From Thiocapsa roseilacustris (GTDB lineage: Bacteria > Pseudomonadota > Gammaproteobacteria > Chromatiales > Chromatiaceae): a stretch of DNA of 64,000 nt. Position numbers and translations under genes: made by a program. The stretch is from the NCBI RefSeq assembly GCF_041903755.1, contig NZ_JBBWVE010000028.1, positions 26,660 to 90,659 of the forward strand, read 5' to 3'. This document shows, one piece after another, positions 24,893-33,440 of the stretch. Each line of letters opens with the position of its first letter. The stretch's first letter is position 1. The notes below the pieces were generated by a model. It did not search any database and had not been told where the DNA came from. It saw nothing but the letters and a program-made list of their open reading frames with translations.

Positions 24893-26755
24893 TCATGACC
24901 TCTTGGTACTGGACAGATCCCAGAGTGCCGGTGAGTGATAGAGCCGGGCAAGCTGCAGCTCGCGCTCGCTTTCCAACTCGCGCGGCATGTGGTCACCGAA
25001 GCGCGTGAAGAGCTCCTCCTGATCATGGGTCTCCAGTCGGGCCGACTCGCGATCGATGTTCATGATCGAATAGAAACGCTCGCGATCGAAATCCAGCCCG
25101 TCCCAATTGAAAGCCTCATAGTCCGGGATCCAGCCGATCGGACTCTCCACGGCCGAGCCGCTGTCGCTGCAGCGTTTGACGATCCATTCGAGCACGCGCA
25201 TGTTCTCGCCGAATCCAGGCCAAATAAAGCGCCCGTGCTCGTCCTTGCGGAACCAATTGACGCGGAAGATCCGGGGCGGGGTGGAGACGCAGCGCCGGCC
25301 GATCCGCAGCCAATGCCGCCAATAGTCGGCCATGTTGTAGCCGCAGAAGGGCAGCATGGCCATGGGGTCGCGCCGCACGGCCGCCTGTCCGATCGCTGCG
25401 GCAGTGGCCTCCGAGCCCATGGTGGCGGCCAGATAGACGCCGTGCTCCCAGTTATAGCTCTGGAACGCCAGAGGGAAATGCCGACTGACCCGGCCGCCGA
25501 ACAGGAAGGCACTAATAGGCACGCCCTTGGGGTTCTCCCATTCCGGATCGATCGAGGGACAGGCCGAGGCGGGCGCGGTGAATCGAGCGTTCGGATGGGC
25601 CGCGTGCCGACCGCAACCCGGCGTCCAGTCCTCGCCCTTCCAATCGATCAGATGATCGGGCGGCTCTTTGGTCATGCCCTCCCACCAGACGGCGCCGTCA
25701 TCGGTGAGCGCGCAGTTGGTGAAGATGGCATTCGCGCTCAACGCAGCCATGGCGTTGGGATTGGAGTCATCGTTTGTCCCAGGGGCCACCCCGAAAAGGC
25801 CGTACTCCGGGTTAATCGCGTAAAAGCGTCCGTCGGCGGGATTGGGCTTGATCCAGGCAATGTCGTCGCCGACCGTGGTGATCTTCCAGCCCTCGAAGCC
25901 CTTCGGCGGGATGAGCATGGCGAAATTGGTCTTACCACAGGCGCTCGGGAAGGCGGCGGCGACATAGCGCTTCTCATGCTCGGGCGACTCCACGCCCATC
26001 ACCAACATATGCTCGGCCAGCCAACCCTCGTCGCGCGCCATCACCGAGGCGATCCGCAGCGCGAAGCACTTCTTGCCGAGCAGTGCGTTGCCGCCGTAAC
26101 CACTTCCGAACGACCAGATCTCGCGGGTCTCGGGGAAGTGGGCGATGTATTTGTCCTCGATGCTGTTCGCACAAGGCCAGGGCACATCCTGCTCGCCGGG
26201 TTGCAGTGGCGCGCCGACCGAATGCACGCAGGGCACGAAATCGCCGTGATCGCCTAGGGTGTCAAGGACTCGTTGGCCCATCCTGGTCATGATCCGCTGA
26301 TTCACCACCACGTAGGGCGAGTCGGTGATCTGCACGCCGATATGCGCGATCGGCGAGCCGATCGGACCCATGCTGAAGGGGATCACGTAGAGCGTACGTC
26401 CGCGCATGCAGTCCCTAAACAACCCCTTGAGCAGGGCCTTGGCCTTGCGCGGCTCAAGCCAGTTGTTGGTTGGACCGGCGTCTTCCTCGCGCAGAGAGCA
26501 GATGAAGGTGCGGTCTTCCACCCGCGCCACGTCGCTTGGATGGGAGCGGGCGAGGAAGCTGTTGGGGTGCTTCTCCGGGTTCAGCCGGACGAAGGTGCCG
26601 CCATCGACCATCTCGGTGCAGAGTCGATCGTACTCCTCCTGAGATCCGTCGCACCAATAGATGCGATCAGGTTGACAGAGCTCGGCCAACTCAGTCACCC
26701 AGTCCAGGAGATGACGGTTCTGAGTGCGGGTCTCCCCGTCGTGCCTGGTGGTCAT
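24893..26755 (-). CDS. pckG: Phosphoenolpyruvate carboxykinase (GTP)
   Basis: A 620-residue enzyme of the GTP-dependent class. The P-loop region AAFPSACGKTNFAMLIPP carries the reactive Cys of this class; FGSGYGGNALLGKKCFALRIAS and YNWEHGVYLAATMGSE are other family blocks, and the length fits (about 600-620). It converts oxaloacetate and GTP to PEP and CO2 or the reverse. With ppsA 6 kb away it shows PEP supply from both pyruvate and oxaloacetate. ATG 26755 begins the conserved part; upstream in-frame codons are not protein-like. Confidence 0.95.
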   Translation of the reverse strand: MTTRHDGETRTQNRHLLDWVTELAELCQPDRIYWCDGSQEEYDRLCTEMVDGGTFVRLNPEKHPNSFLARSHPSDVARVEDRTFICSLREEDAGPTNNWLEPRKAKALLKGLFRDCMRGRTLYVIPFSMGPIGSPIAHIGVQITDSPYVVVNQRIMTRMGQRVLDTLGDHGDFVPCVHSVGAPLQPGEQDVPWPCANSIEDKYIAHFPETREIWSFGSGYGGNALLGKKCFALRIASVMARDEGWLAEHMLVMGVESPEHEKRYVAAAFPSACGKTNFAMLIPPKGFEGWKITTVGDDIAWIKPNPADGRFYAINPEYGLFGVAPGTNDDSNPNAMAALSANAIFTNCALTDDGAVWWEGMTKEPPDHLIDWKGEDWTPGCGRHAAHPNARFTAPASACPSIDPEWENPKGVPISAFLFGGRVSRHFPLAFQSYNWEHGVYLAATMGSEATAAAIGQAAVRRDPMAMLPFCGYNMADYWRHWLRIGRRCVSTPPRIFRVNWFRKDEHGRFIWPGFGENMRVLEWIVKRCSDSGSAVESPIGWIPDYEAFNWDGLDFDRERFYSIMNIDRESARLETHDQEELFTRFGDHMPRELESERELQLARLYHSPALWDLSSTKRS

Positions 26756-27122
26756 ACCGGACTCCTGCTGTCGAAACAAGATGGAACAAGCGACGATCAT
26801 CCTCGAAAAAACGACCGGATTCCAGCCTCCCGGCTGGGCTGGAATCGGAGGGGATCGAGTAAATCAAATAACGTGCCATCAGTTCACATCGGAACCGAGG
26901 AACGCCGCACATGACGCACGCCCACGGCGGCTCTGGAATCGGTTTCCCTCTGCGCGTAGGATCCAGGTCAGGCGCATGTCTCGCTCCGTCACGAGATCTC
27001 GCGTTTCCGCCCCACACCGGGAACGACACATCAATGCACGCTCGACGGCTACCTGCGGGTTATTCGACCTTCGTTGCGCGTTGGCGACGAATCCAACCGC
27101 ACCGCTTCAACCAGGACGTGAA
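26756..27122. other. Divergent intergenic region, pckG / cytochrome cluster
   Basis: 367 bases between divergent genes, so it should hold both promoters. The only clear structure is the hairpin at 26818-26846. No gene is visible. Confidence 0.5.
26818..26846. repeat. Perfect inverted repeat upstream of pckG
   Basis: GATTCCAGCC (26818-26827) and GGCTGGAATC (26837-26846) are perfect reverse complements with a nine-base loop. It lies 63 bases before the pckG start on the minus strand, so it may form in the pckG leader or be an operator. Confidence 0.5.
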
Positions 27123-28163
27123 ATGAAAGCATCACGCAACCGGGCGATCCAAGGTATCGACCAAGACCGCCCCGACGATGAAAACCCAGGACGGACGGCT
27201 CAGCCGGCAAGGCCGTGGGCACAACTGCTGCTCGGCCTATGCGTCGGCCTCTTGGCCTTGAGCGCGCCTGCCGACACGATCGAGGCGGCGCTTCCAGACA
27301 CCGCCGACCAAACGCTCGACCTCCAGCTCGCCGAAGCCGCTGCGGATCGACACGCCTGCCTGCGCTGTCATGCGATGTCGACCCTTGCCTATCGAAACCC
27401 CGAGAACGGCGACATCGTCGATCTGTCGATCGATCGCGAGGGGCTCGCGCACTCGGTCCACGGCGAGCTGGCCTGCATCGACTGTCATCGCCGCAGCTAT
27501 CGACGCTATCCGCATCCGGACCGGCCTGCTCCCGGCGATCTGGACTGTATCGGCTGTCACGAGGACGACGACCAAAACCTGAGCCGGGGGTGGGTGGACA
27601 TCGATGCCGAGTTCAAGCACAGCGTCCACGCGGTCTCGGACTCACCGAAGGCCGCCGGCTTCAGTTGCCACTCCTGCCACGACCCGCATCGCTTCCGACC
27701 GGCCGCGGTCGGGGACCCGATCGCGCAGATCGTGCGGAACCACAACGGGGTCTGCCTGTCTTGCCATGAGGAGCTGATCGCACCATCCAGCACGAGCCAT
27801 GACTGGCTGCCGAACCGCGACGCCCACTGGGGCTCGGTGCGGTGCGTCGACTGCCACACACCCGTCGCACTCTTCGCAAACCATGAGATTCTGCCGGCCG
27901 AGGACAGCGCGAAGAATTGCGTGAGCTGTCACTCCGCCGATTCGCAGCTCCTCGCGCGGCTGTATCATTTTCGATCGGAGGAAGATATCGCCCGCAGCGG
28001 TTTGCTCGCCAAGGCCGTCTTCAACGAGGCCTATGTGGTCGGCATGAGCAAGAGTCCGACGCTCGACCGAATCAGCCTGATCATCATGGGCCTGATGGTC
28101 CTGCTGCTCGCGGCACACGGTGTCGGTCGCTATCTCGCCCGTCGGGCAAATCGGAGGGCATGA
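27123..28163 (+). CDS. Membrane-anchored seven-haem c-type cytochrome
   Basis: A 346-residue protein. A hydrophobic N-terminal segment (WAQLLLGLCVGLLALSAPA) serves as signal, seven CXXCH motifs follow (CLRCH, CIDCH, CIGCH, CHSCH, CLSCH, CVDCH, CVSCH), and a membrane helix near the C-terminus (LIIMGLMVLLLAAHGVG) anchors it. It should sit on the periplasmic face and move electrons between the membrane b-type cytochrome and the eight-haem protein. ATG 27123 has AGGACG upstream. The stop overlaps the next start (ATGA, 28160-28163). Confidence 0.9.
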   Translation: MKASRNRAIQGIDQDRPDDENPGRTAQPARPWAQLLLGLCVGLLALSAPADTIEAALPDTADQTLDLQLAEAAADRHACLRCHAMSTLAYRNPENGDIVDLSIDREGLAHSVHGELACIDCHRRSYRRYPHPDRPAPGDLDCIGCHEDDDQNLSRGWVDIDAEFKHSVHAVSDSPKAAGFSCHSCHDPHRFRPAAVGDPIAQIVRNHNGVCLSCHEELIAPSSTSHDWLPNRDAHWGSVRCVDCHTPVALFANHEILPAEDSAKNCVSCHSADSQLLARLYHFRSEEDIARSGLLAKAVFNEAYVVGMSKSPTLDRISLIIMGLMVLLLAAHGVGRYLARRANRRA

Positions 28164-28816
28164 TGAAATCGCTGTATCTCTATCCGGCTTGGCTGCGGCT
28201 TTGGCACTGGATGAACGCACTCTTATTCCTGACCTTGATCGCCTCCGGGGTCAGCATGCACTACGCCGGGGCCGATTGGCTGATGCCATTCGCCACCGCG
28301 CGGGTCGTGCACAATACAGCCGGGATCCTCCTGACCATCGCTTGGATCGGCTTCATCGTCGTCAATGCCAGGAGCGCGAATGCGCGCCACTATCGTATCC
28401 GGTTTCGCACACTCATCGGGGATTTGATCGCCCAGACGCGCTACTACATGATCGGAATCTTTCGGCTCGATCCGCATCCGTTCCACGTCACCGAGGCGAT
28501 GAAGTTCAACACACTTCAACAGCTGAGCTACCTCGGCGTCATGTACGGTCTGATGCCGATTCTCATCCTCAGCGGCTGGGCCTTTCTCTATTCGGTCTAT
28601 CTGCCGGAGACCCTGTTCGGCCTCGGCAGCGTTTGGGTCGTCGCCATGACCCACGTCGTCGTCAGCTATCTCCTGGCCCTGTTCCTGTTGGTGCACATCT
28701 ACATCATCACCACCGGCGATACGGTCTTTTCGAATCTACGCGCCATGATCACCGGCTGGCATCGCGAAACCGACCCGCCCCGTACCGAGACTCCGACCCC
28801 GCGTGAGACACCATGA
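28160..28816 (+). CDS. b-type cytochrome membrane subunit
   Basis: A 218-residue protein with four membrane segments and paired His residues in RLWHWMNALLFLTLIASGVSM, VVHNTAGILL, TLQQLSYLGVMYGL and HVVVSYLLALFLLVHIYI. This matches the cytochrome b561/prokaryotic hydrogenase b-subunit type, with two haems b and exchange of electrons with quinone. It is flanked on both sides by ATGA overlaps, so it forms one unit with the two multihaem cytochromes. Confidence 0.88.
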   Translation: MMKSLYLYPAWLRLWHWMNALLFLTLIASGVSMHYAGADWLMPFATARVVHNTAGILLTIAWIGFIVVNARSANARHYRIRFRTLIGDLIAQTRYYMIGIFRLDPHPFHVTEAMKFNTLQQLSYLGVMYGLMPILILSGWAFLYSVYLPETLFGLGSVWVVAMTHVVVSYLLALFLLVHIYIITTGDTVFSNLRAMITGWHRETDPPRTETPTPRETP

Positions 28817-31005
28817 ACGCATTCGCCAAAACCCTGCTGACACCCAAGAACGCACGTCGGCTTCTCATCACGGCCGCGGTGGGACTGCTCGTCCTGTTTG
28901 TACTCTACAAGGTGGTCTATCCGATCGTTTTCGACGCCTACGTCGGTAAATCCAACGCGCCTTTGACCTACGCCAACAGTCAGCCGATCACGCAGGAGGA
29001 GCTGGAAGCGATGGCGACCGAGCTCTCGCTGAGCGCGCGCCGCGCGGCCGCCGAGGCCATTGTCGGGCAAGACGACAACGCCTTCGCGCGACGGGTCAAG
29101 GTCGAGATGCTCATGAACACGCAGTCCTTCATGCTTGAGCATGAGCCGACGCACATCAAGTATTTTCGGGATGCGAAGATCCTGCAATACGAAGGACCCA
29201 AGACCTGCCTGCAGTGTCACGCCACCATCAAGGTCCAGCATCACGACGGACGTACCTCCGAGGTCGATACACTCGACGACATCGTCAACTCGGTTCATTT
29301 CAAGTTCCAGAGCGATGCCGGAGGCGGCTTCTCGACCTACGGCTACGACGGACGCCAAGTGAACGCCGAGGGCAGTCGTCCGATCCCGGTCGGCAAGATC
29401 AACCGGGCCTGCGGCATCCCCGGCAGCTTCTCTTGGACCGGCTGGGCGGCGCTGGTGGAGAGTCGACCCGAATCGGCGCATGGCGAGGTCGCCTTACGCA
29501 GCGAAGGTTGCGGCCAATGCCATATCGGCGGGAACTATCAGCCGGCGACCGAAAAGATGATGCCGATCGGCGATGTCCCCGATGTTGCCAAGGAAGGTAT
29601 TGACTGTTTGATCTGTCATTCCACGGAGTACGACATGAACCAGCGGTATGTGATCCGCGATGATGTCGGATTGCGCTGGAATCAGGATCGGACGATGCGC
29701 GCCGCTCTCACCGTGGGGCGCTCGACGACCAAGAACTGCCTGAACTGCCATCAGCACAACATGGGCGGGGATGCCTATCTGCACAACGAGGCCGCAAAGG
29801 CGCTCGGAGACAAGCACCAGCGCCTGCTTCACACGGGCGCTAAGCGGGGCAACCCGTTCAGCCCAGAGGACGACGTACATGCAGCGGCCGGTCTGCAATG
29901 CACCGACTGTCATGTCCCGGAAGGTCACAAGATCCCGCGTGGTCGGATGGGCGTCGATCTCGTCGCCAACGATCTGCCGGATGTCGAGGTGTCGTGCGTG
30001 ACCTGTCACAGCATCGCACCGCACAACCGCTCCGAGCACAAGGCATTACTCAATGGGCATCTCGATCGGATCGCCTGCGAGACCTGTCATATCCGGGAGC
30101 TTGAGGATAGCAACGTCGTGCTCCGCGATTGGGTTCACCCGACCTGGGATGCGGAGGAAGGGATCTTTACACCCACCGACGTCTATCGCTCCGGCGAGGT
30201 CAACAAGGGTTTCACCTTCCTCTGGTTCAACGGCAACGGAACCTTCCTGGCGAACGCCTTGGGCAATAATCCGAACGGCTCGACCGAGTATGACCCGCTA
30301 ATGCAGCAACTGGCCAGAATCGATGATCCCGAGATCCTCGCCGCCGTGCGCGAGCAGGCGATCGAGTTGAAGAAGACCTATCCCGACATCGACGTGGACG
30401 CCTATGTCGAGGCCGCGACCGACCCGCTCTCCCAGCTCACGCCCGAACAATTGGAAGAGCGGCGCCGGATGCTGGATGACAACCTGCGTGCCCACATGAA
30501 CGACGGGGAAAGCCGCATCTATCCCTTCAAGCTGTTCAACGCCATGATGTACGAAGACATGGGGAATCAAGGCCCGTTCGGCGCCATGATCCTGCCGTTC
30601 GATTACGCGACCTACTACGAAGCGGGTGACACGGCCGCGTCCGTCAAGCAGGCGATCCGCGATCCCATCGTACAGCGCATGTACCAAGAGCCCTTCAAGC
30701 TCTATATGATGGACGAGTTCATGGCCTATTTTGGGGTCAGCGGTGGATGGAAGACCGATTATCCGCTGGTCGACGGGGCGCTTGAGAACGTCGAGCCCAA
30801 GTGGATGCGTCAGATGGGCTCGCTCATGGTCAATCACGGCATTCAGCCCGTAGGCCGCGACTGCGTCGAATGTCATTCGCCGAGCGGCATCCTGAATTAC
30901 CGTGCCTTGGGCTATTCGGAGGAGCGTGCGGCGGAGCTCGAGAACCTCGACATCGTCGAGAATCTCCGCCCCGCAGCAAGCCTCTCCGCGACGGACGGCG
31001 GCTAA
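28813..31005 (+). CDS. Membrane-anchored eight-haem c-type cytochrome (tetrathionate-reductase-like octahaem family)
   Basis: A 730-residue protein with one N-terminal membrane segment (about 17-36) and eight CXXCH motifs (CLQCH, CGQCH, CLICH, CLNCH, CTDCH, CVTCH, CETCH, CVECH). The segment KINRACGIPG, then GCGQCHIGG and IDCLICHS, resembles the octahaem tetrathionate reductase family; I see no CXXCK active-site motif, so the substrate is open. It likely reduces or oxidises a periplasmic sulfur or nitrogen compound, with electrons shared with the quinone pool through the two genes before it. Its TAA stop is the first base triplet of an inverted-repeat element. Confidence 0.85.
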   Translation: MNAFAKTLLTPKNARRLLITAAVGLLVLFVLYKVVYPIVFDAYVGKSNAPLTYANSQPITQEELEAMATELSLSARRAAAEAIVGQDDNAFARRVKVEMLMNTQSFMLEHEPTHIKYFRDAKILQYEGPKTCLQCHATIKVQHHDGRTSEVDTLDDIVNSVHFKFQSDAGGGFSTYGYDGRQVNAEGSRPIPVGKINRACGIPGSFSWTGWAALVESRPESAHGEVALRSEGCGQCHIGGNYQPATEKMMPIGDVPDVAKEGIDCLICHSTEYDMNQRYVIRDDVGLRWNQDRTMRAALTVGRSTTKNCLNCHQHNMGGDAYLHNEAAKALGDKHQRLLHTGAKRGNPFSPEDDVHAAAGLQCTDCHVPEGHKIPRGRMGVDLVANDLPDVEVSCVTCHSIAPHNRSEHKALLNGHLDRIACETCHIRELEDSNVVLRDWVHPTWDAEEGIFTPTDVYRSGEVNKGFTFLWFNGNGTFLANALGNNPNGSTEYDPLMQQLARIDDPEILAAVREQAIELKKTYPDIDVDAYVEAATDPLSQLTPEQLEERRRMLDDNLRAHMNDGESRIYPFKLFNAMMYEDMGNQGPFGAMILPFDYATYYEAGDTAASVKQAIRDPIVQRMYQEPFKLYMMDEFMAYFGVSGGWKTDYPLVDGALENVEPKWMRQMGSLMVNHGIQPVGRDCVECHSPSGILNYRALGYSEERAAELENLDIVENLRPAASLSATDGG

Positions 31006-31085
31006 ACCGCGTCCAGAGCGACATGCGTCGTTTTCATTGTGCGCTTGGCTTCGGAGATATCTTCGATCCAGTGAGACGCGGTTTA
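31003..31085. repeat. TAAACCGCG-type inverted-repeat element, copy 2
   Basis: 83 bases with perfect 11-base ends TAAACCGCGTC (31003-31013) and GACGCGGTTTA (31075-31085). The interior (AGCGACATGCGTC, TTTTCATT, TTGGCTT) is shared with the 83-base copy at 32708-32790. The first three bases are the stop codon of the eight-haem cytochrome. A partial end, AACCGCGCCGG, lies at about 31111. Confidence 0.85.
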
Positions 31086-31149
31086 GAATTTAGAATTTTT
31101 TAATCCTTTGAACCGCGCCGGCCGGGGAACTTGACATCAGGAGCACAGC

Positions 31150-31731
31150 ATGGGACTCGCCCTGAGACTGTATGAAAGCCTCACCGAGGCGCCCGACGAC
31201 ACGACGCGCTTTCGGCTGATCGTCGACACCATCGATGCCTTGGAGCAACAATGGCCGCGAGGCGGCGATGTCGCTCTTCGCTCGGATGTCCGCGAATCCG
31301 AGCTGCGTCTCCAAAAGGAAATCGAGCAGGTCCGCAGCGAGCTCAAAAAAGACATCGCCGAGCTTCGGGCGGACATGCACAAGGAGATCGCCAAATTACG
31401 AGGCGAGGTCCAGAAAGACATCGCCGAGCTGCGAGCCGAGGTCCATAAGGACATCGCCGAGCTGCGAGCCGAGGTCCATAAGGACATCGCCGAGCTGCGA
31501 AACGAGGTCCAGAAAGACATCGCCGAGCTACGGGGTGAGATTCAGAAAGACATCGCCGAGCTACGGGGTGAGGTTCAGAAAGACATCGCCGAGCTTCGAA
31601 ACGAGGTCCAGAAGGATATTGCCAACGTTCATGCCGCGATCGAGCGCACCAAGGTCGATCTGCTGAAGTGGATTGTTCCGCTGATGCTGGGCCAGGTTGC
31701 CGCGCTTGCGGCTTTGGTCAAGCTGCTCTGA
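31150..31731 (+). CDS. Coiled-coil protein with 11-residue tandem repeats and C-terminal membrane helix
   Basis: A 193-residue protein. Residues 1-40 form a head (LYESLTEAPDDTTRFRLIVD). About nine tandem copies of an 11-residue unit follow, such as EVQKDIAELRG and EVHKDIAELRA, a hendecad coiled coil encoded by 33-base direct repeats. The end (WIVPLMLGQVAALAALVKL) is a membrane helix. It resembles DUF1640-type coiled-coil membrane proteins of unknown function. CAGGAG lies nine bases before the ATG. The near-identical DNA units suggest recent expansion, and the number of copies may vary between strains. Confidence 0.85.
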   Translation: MGLALRLYESLTEAPDDTTRFRLIVDTIDALEQQWPRGGDVALRSDVRESELRLQKEIEQVRSELKKDIAELRADMHKEIAKLRGEVQKDIAELRAEVHKDIAELRAEVHKDIAELRNEVQKDIAELRGEIQKDIAELRGEVQKDIAELRNEVQKDIANVHAAIERTKVDLLKWIVPLMLGQVAALAALVKLL

Positions 31732-31771
31732 GAAGGCGGCGCGGGGCCGCCACACTCGCGCCGATCGCAAT

Positions 31772-31857
31772 TAAACCGCGCCCGGTGCGGTGTGCGTCAT
31801 GTGTTGGAATGGCTTGGCCGCGCAGGCTCCGATGACTGTCGGAGCCGGCGCGGTTTA
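31772..31857. repeat. TAAACCGCG-type inverted-repeat element, copy 3
   Basis: 86 bases between TAAACCGCG (31772-31780) and CGCGGTTTA (31849-31857). Read in this orientation, its CGCCCGGTGCGG and TGGCTTGGCCGCGCAGG segments match the reverse complement of copy 1 (2846-2929). On the minus strand the last three bases (31857-31855) are the TAA stop of arsM. Confidence 0.85.
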
Positions 31858-32673
31858 GCCCGGTTTGATCGCCTCGATACTCGCAGAGACCAGATAGTCC
31901 GTGACCGGCGTTCCAGGGGCCCAGTCCCGAATAAATTCCCTGCTCTCATGCTTGGGCGACACGCGCACCTGCTCGAAACCCGCACCCTGCAGCATCTGCT
32001 CAAGCGCATCGATCCCGGCCGCCCCGGTCATGCAACCCGTATAGAGCGACAGATCCGACCGCAGATCCTCCGGCAGCTCGGCGGTCGCGACGATGTCCGA
32101 GATGGCCAATCGCCCGCCCGGCTTGAGCACCCGAAACGCCTCCGCGAAGACACGGGCTTTGTCCGGAGACAGGTTGATCACGCAGTTGGAGATGACGACG
32201 TCGACCGAGCCATCCGCCAACGGGAGATTCTCGATCTCGCCGAGTCGAAACTCGACGTTGCGATGCCCGACCGCATCGGCGTGCACCTCCGCGTTGCTGC
32301 GCGCCTTGGCCAGCATCTCAGGTGTCATGTCGACGCCGATGACACGACCGGTCTCCCCGACCTGTCTGGAGGCGAGGAAACAATCGAATCCGGCGCCACT
32401 GCCCAGATCGAGCACCGTCTCGCCCGGCTTCAGCGCCGCGATCGCTTGGGGATTGCCGCAACCCAAGCCGAGATCCGCACCCTCGGGAACGGCAGCGGTC
32501 TCGGCCGCGCTGTACCCGAGCAGGCTCGATTGGATCGACACAGGCCCGCAACAACCGCCCGCAGAGGACGGAGCGCAGCAATCCGCCCCCTCGCCCGCCG
32601 TGGCTGCCCGTGCCGTCGCCCCGTAGCGATCGCGCACCGCTTGGCGAAGACTCTCTTGCTCGCTACTCTTCAT
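31855..32673 (-). CDS. arsM: Arsenite S-adenosylmethionine methyltransferase
   Basis: A 272-residue methyltransferase. Motif I is VLDLGSGAGFDCF, with GVDMTPEML and ISNCVINLSPDK downstream, all standard for ArsM. Cys residues expected for arsenic binding are present (FDCF, SNCV and TGCM), and the N-terminus carries an extra cluster, ADCCAPSSAGGCCGP. The enzyme methylates As(III), giving volatile or less retained products. ATG 32673 follows GGGAGG and is preferred over an upstream ATG. It stands alone, without arsR or arsB nearby, and its stop is supplied by an inverted-repeat element. Confidence 0.92.
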   Translation of the reverse strand: MKSSEQESLRQAVRDRYGATARAATAGEGADCCAPSSAGGCCGPVSIQSSLLGYSAAETAAVPEGADLGLGCGNPQAIAALKPGETVLDLGSGAGFDCFLASRQVGETGRVIGVDMTPEMLAKARSNAEVHADAVGHRNVEFRLGEIENLPLADGSVDVVISNCVINLSPDKARVFAEAFRVLKPGGRLAISDIVATAELPEDLRSDLSLYTGCMTGAAGIDALEQMLQGAGFEQVRVSPKHESREFIRDWAPGTPVTDYLVSASIEAIKPG

Positions 32674-32707
32674 TCGGACCTCCCGTAGGGTCATGCCGTG
32701 AACGAAC

Positions 32708-32790
32708 TAAACCGCGTCCAAGCGACATGCGTCATTTTCATTTTGCATTTGGCTTTGGAGATGCCCTCGATCTCGGTGAGACGCGGTTTA
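32708..32790. repeat. TAAACCGCG-type inverted-repeat element, copy 4
   Basis: 83 bases with ends TAAACCGCGTC (32708-32718) and GACGCGGTTTA (32780-32790), the same length as copy 2 and roughly 80% alike. It is followed by AT-rich AATTTAATATTTTCTAATAT, also similar to the DNA after copy 2, and then directly by copy 5. Confidence 0.85.
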
Positions 32791-32811
32791 AATTTAATAT
32801 TTTCTAATATC

Positions 32812-32898
32812 TTAAACCGCGCAGACTCCAACGCTCGTCACGTCTGCCGAGGCCGATCCCATCCAAAAACATCGCATACCGCGCCGGGCGCGGTTTAA
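32812..32898. repeat. TAAACCGCG-type inverted-repeat element, copy 5
   Basis: 87 bases with perfect 11-base ends TTAAACCGCGC (32812-32822) and GCGCGGTTTAA (32888-32898). Read from the right its start, TTAAACCGCGCCCGG, is like copies 1 and 3. The TAA stop of the DUF1415 gene (minus strand, 32897-32895) lies in this end. Confidence 0.85.
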
Positions 32899-33440
32899 AA
32901 GCAGGCTTCCCTCAGCGCCTTCATATAGTCAAGTCCCTTCTCGCGGGCAAATGCAATATTCCTTTCGGGGATAGCCTCCGCATCAGGGTATCGGTCCAGC
33001 ACATTTTCGATGCTCGCTTCGCGGAGCAGGTGCAACATCGGGTAGAGCGATCTGTTCGTATAGTTTGCCGGATCATCGTCGGGCGCATCGGCAAAACGGT
33101 ACTCGGGATGGAAGCCGGCAACCTGATACTGACCTTCATAGCCTTCCGCTTCCAGAAGATCTTCCGCCATTTCAACCAAGTCCAGATAATCGTCGAAATC
33201 GGGGAAAGCACCAGGCAGGATCAGCAGCGTCGTCTCGATCGACGGGTTCGCATCAAGGCGACGGCACTCCTCGAGAAAGACCCGAAGACAGGCTTCCGTA
33301 TCGGAGTCGCTTTCGACCCGATAGTGTATTGCGCCGCGATTGAGTTCTTTTGCCGCAAAGGGACACATGCCACATCCGATCACGACCTCCGAGATCCATT
33401 TTTTGGTCCGCGCGATGACGTCTTCGGATTCAACCATCAT
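32895..33440 (-). CDS. DUF1415 family protein
   Basis: A 181-residue soluble protein. The N-terminal VIGCGMCPFA (one conserved Cys pair, C-G-M-C-P) and FHPEYRFADAPDDDPANYTNRSLYPMLHLLRE are hallmarks of DUF1415, a family of unknown function widespread in Proteobacteria. The C-terminus ends at an inverted-repeat element. A start one codon later (33437) is equally possible. It is divergent from the hydrogenase operon. Confidence 0.9.
   Translation of the reverse strand: MMVESEDVIARTKKWISEVVIGCGMCPFAAKELNRGAIHYRVESDSDTEACLRVFLEECRRLDANPSIETTLLILPGAFPDFDDYLDLVEMAEDLLEAEGYEGQYQVAGFHPEYRFADAPDDDPANYTNRSLYPMLHLLREASIENVLDRYPDAEAIPERNIAFAREKGLDYMKALREACF

Noticed and set aside
28813..31005. Eight-haem cytochrome as sulfite reductase MccA
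   Set aside because: No CX15CH haem motif is present, so the MccA assignment fails.
31320..31620. Regular 33-base repeats suggesting a CRISPR or minisatellite
   Set aside because: Units are contiguous with no spacers and encode an in-frame hendecad coiled coil.
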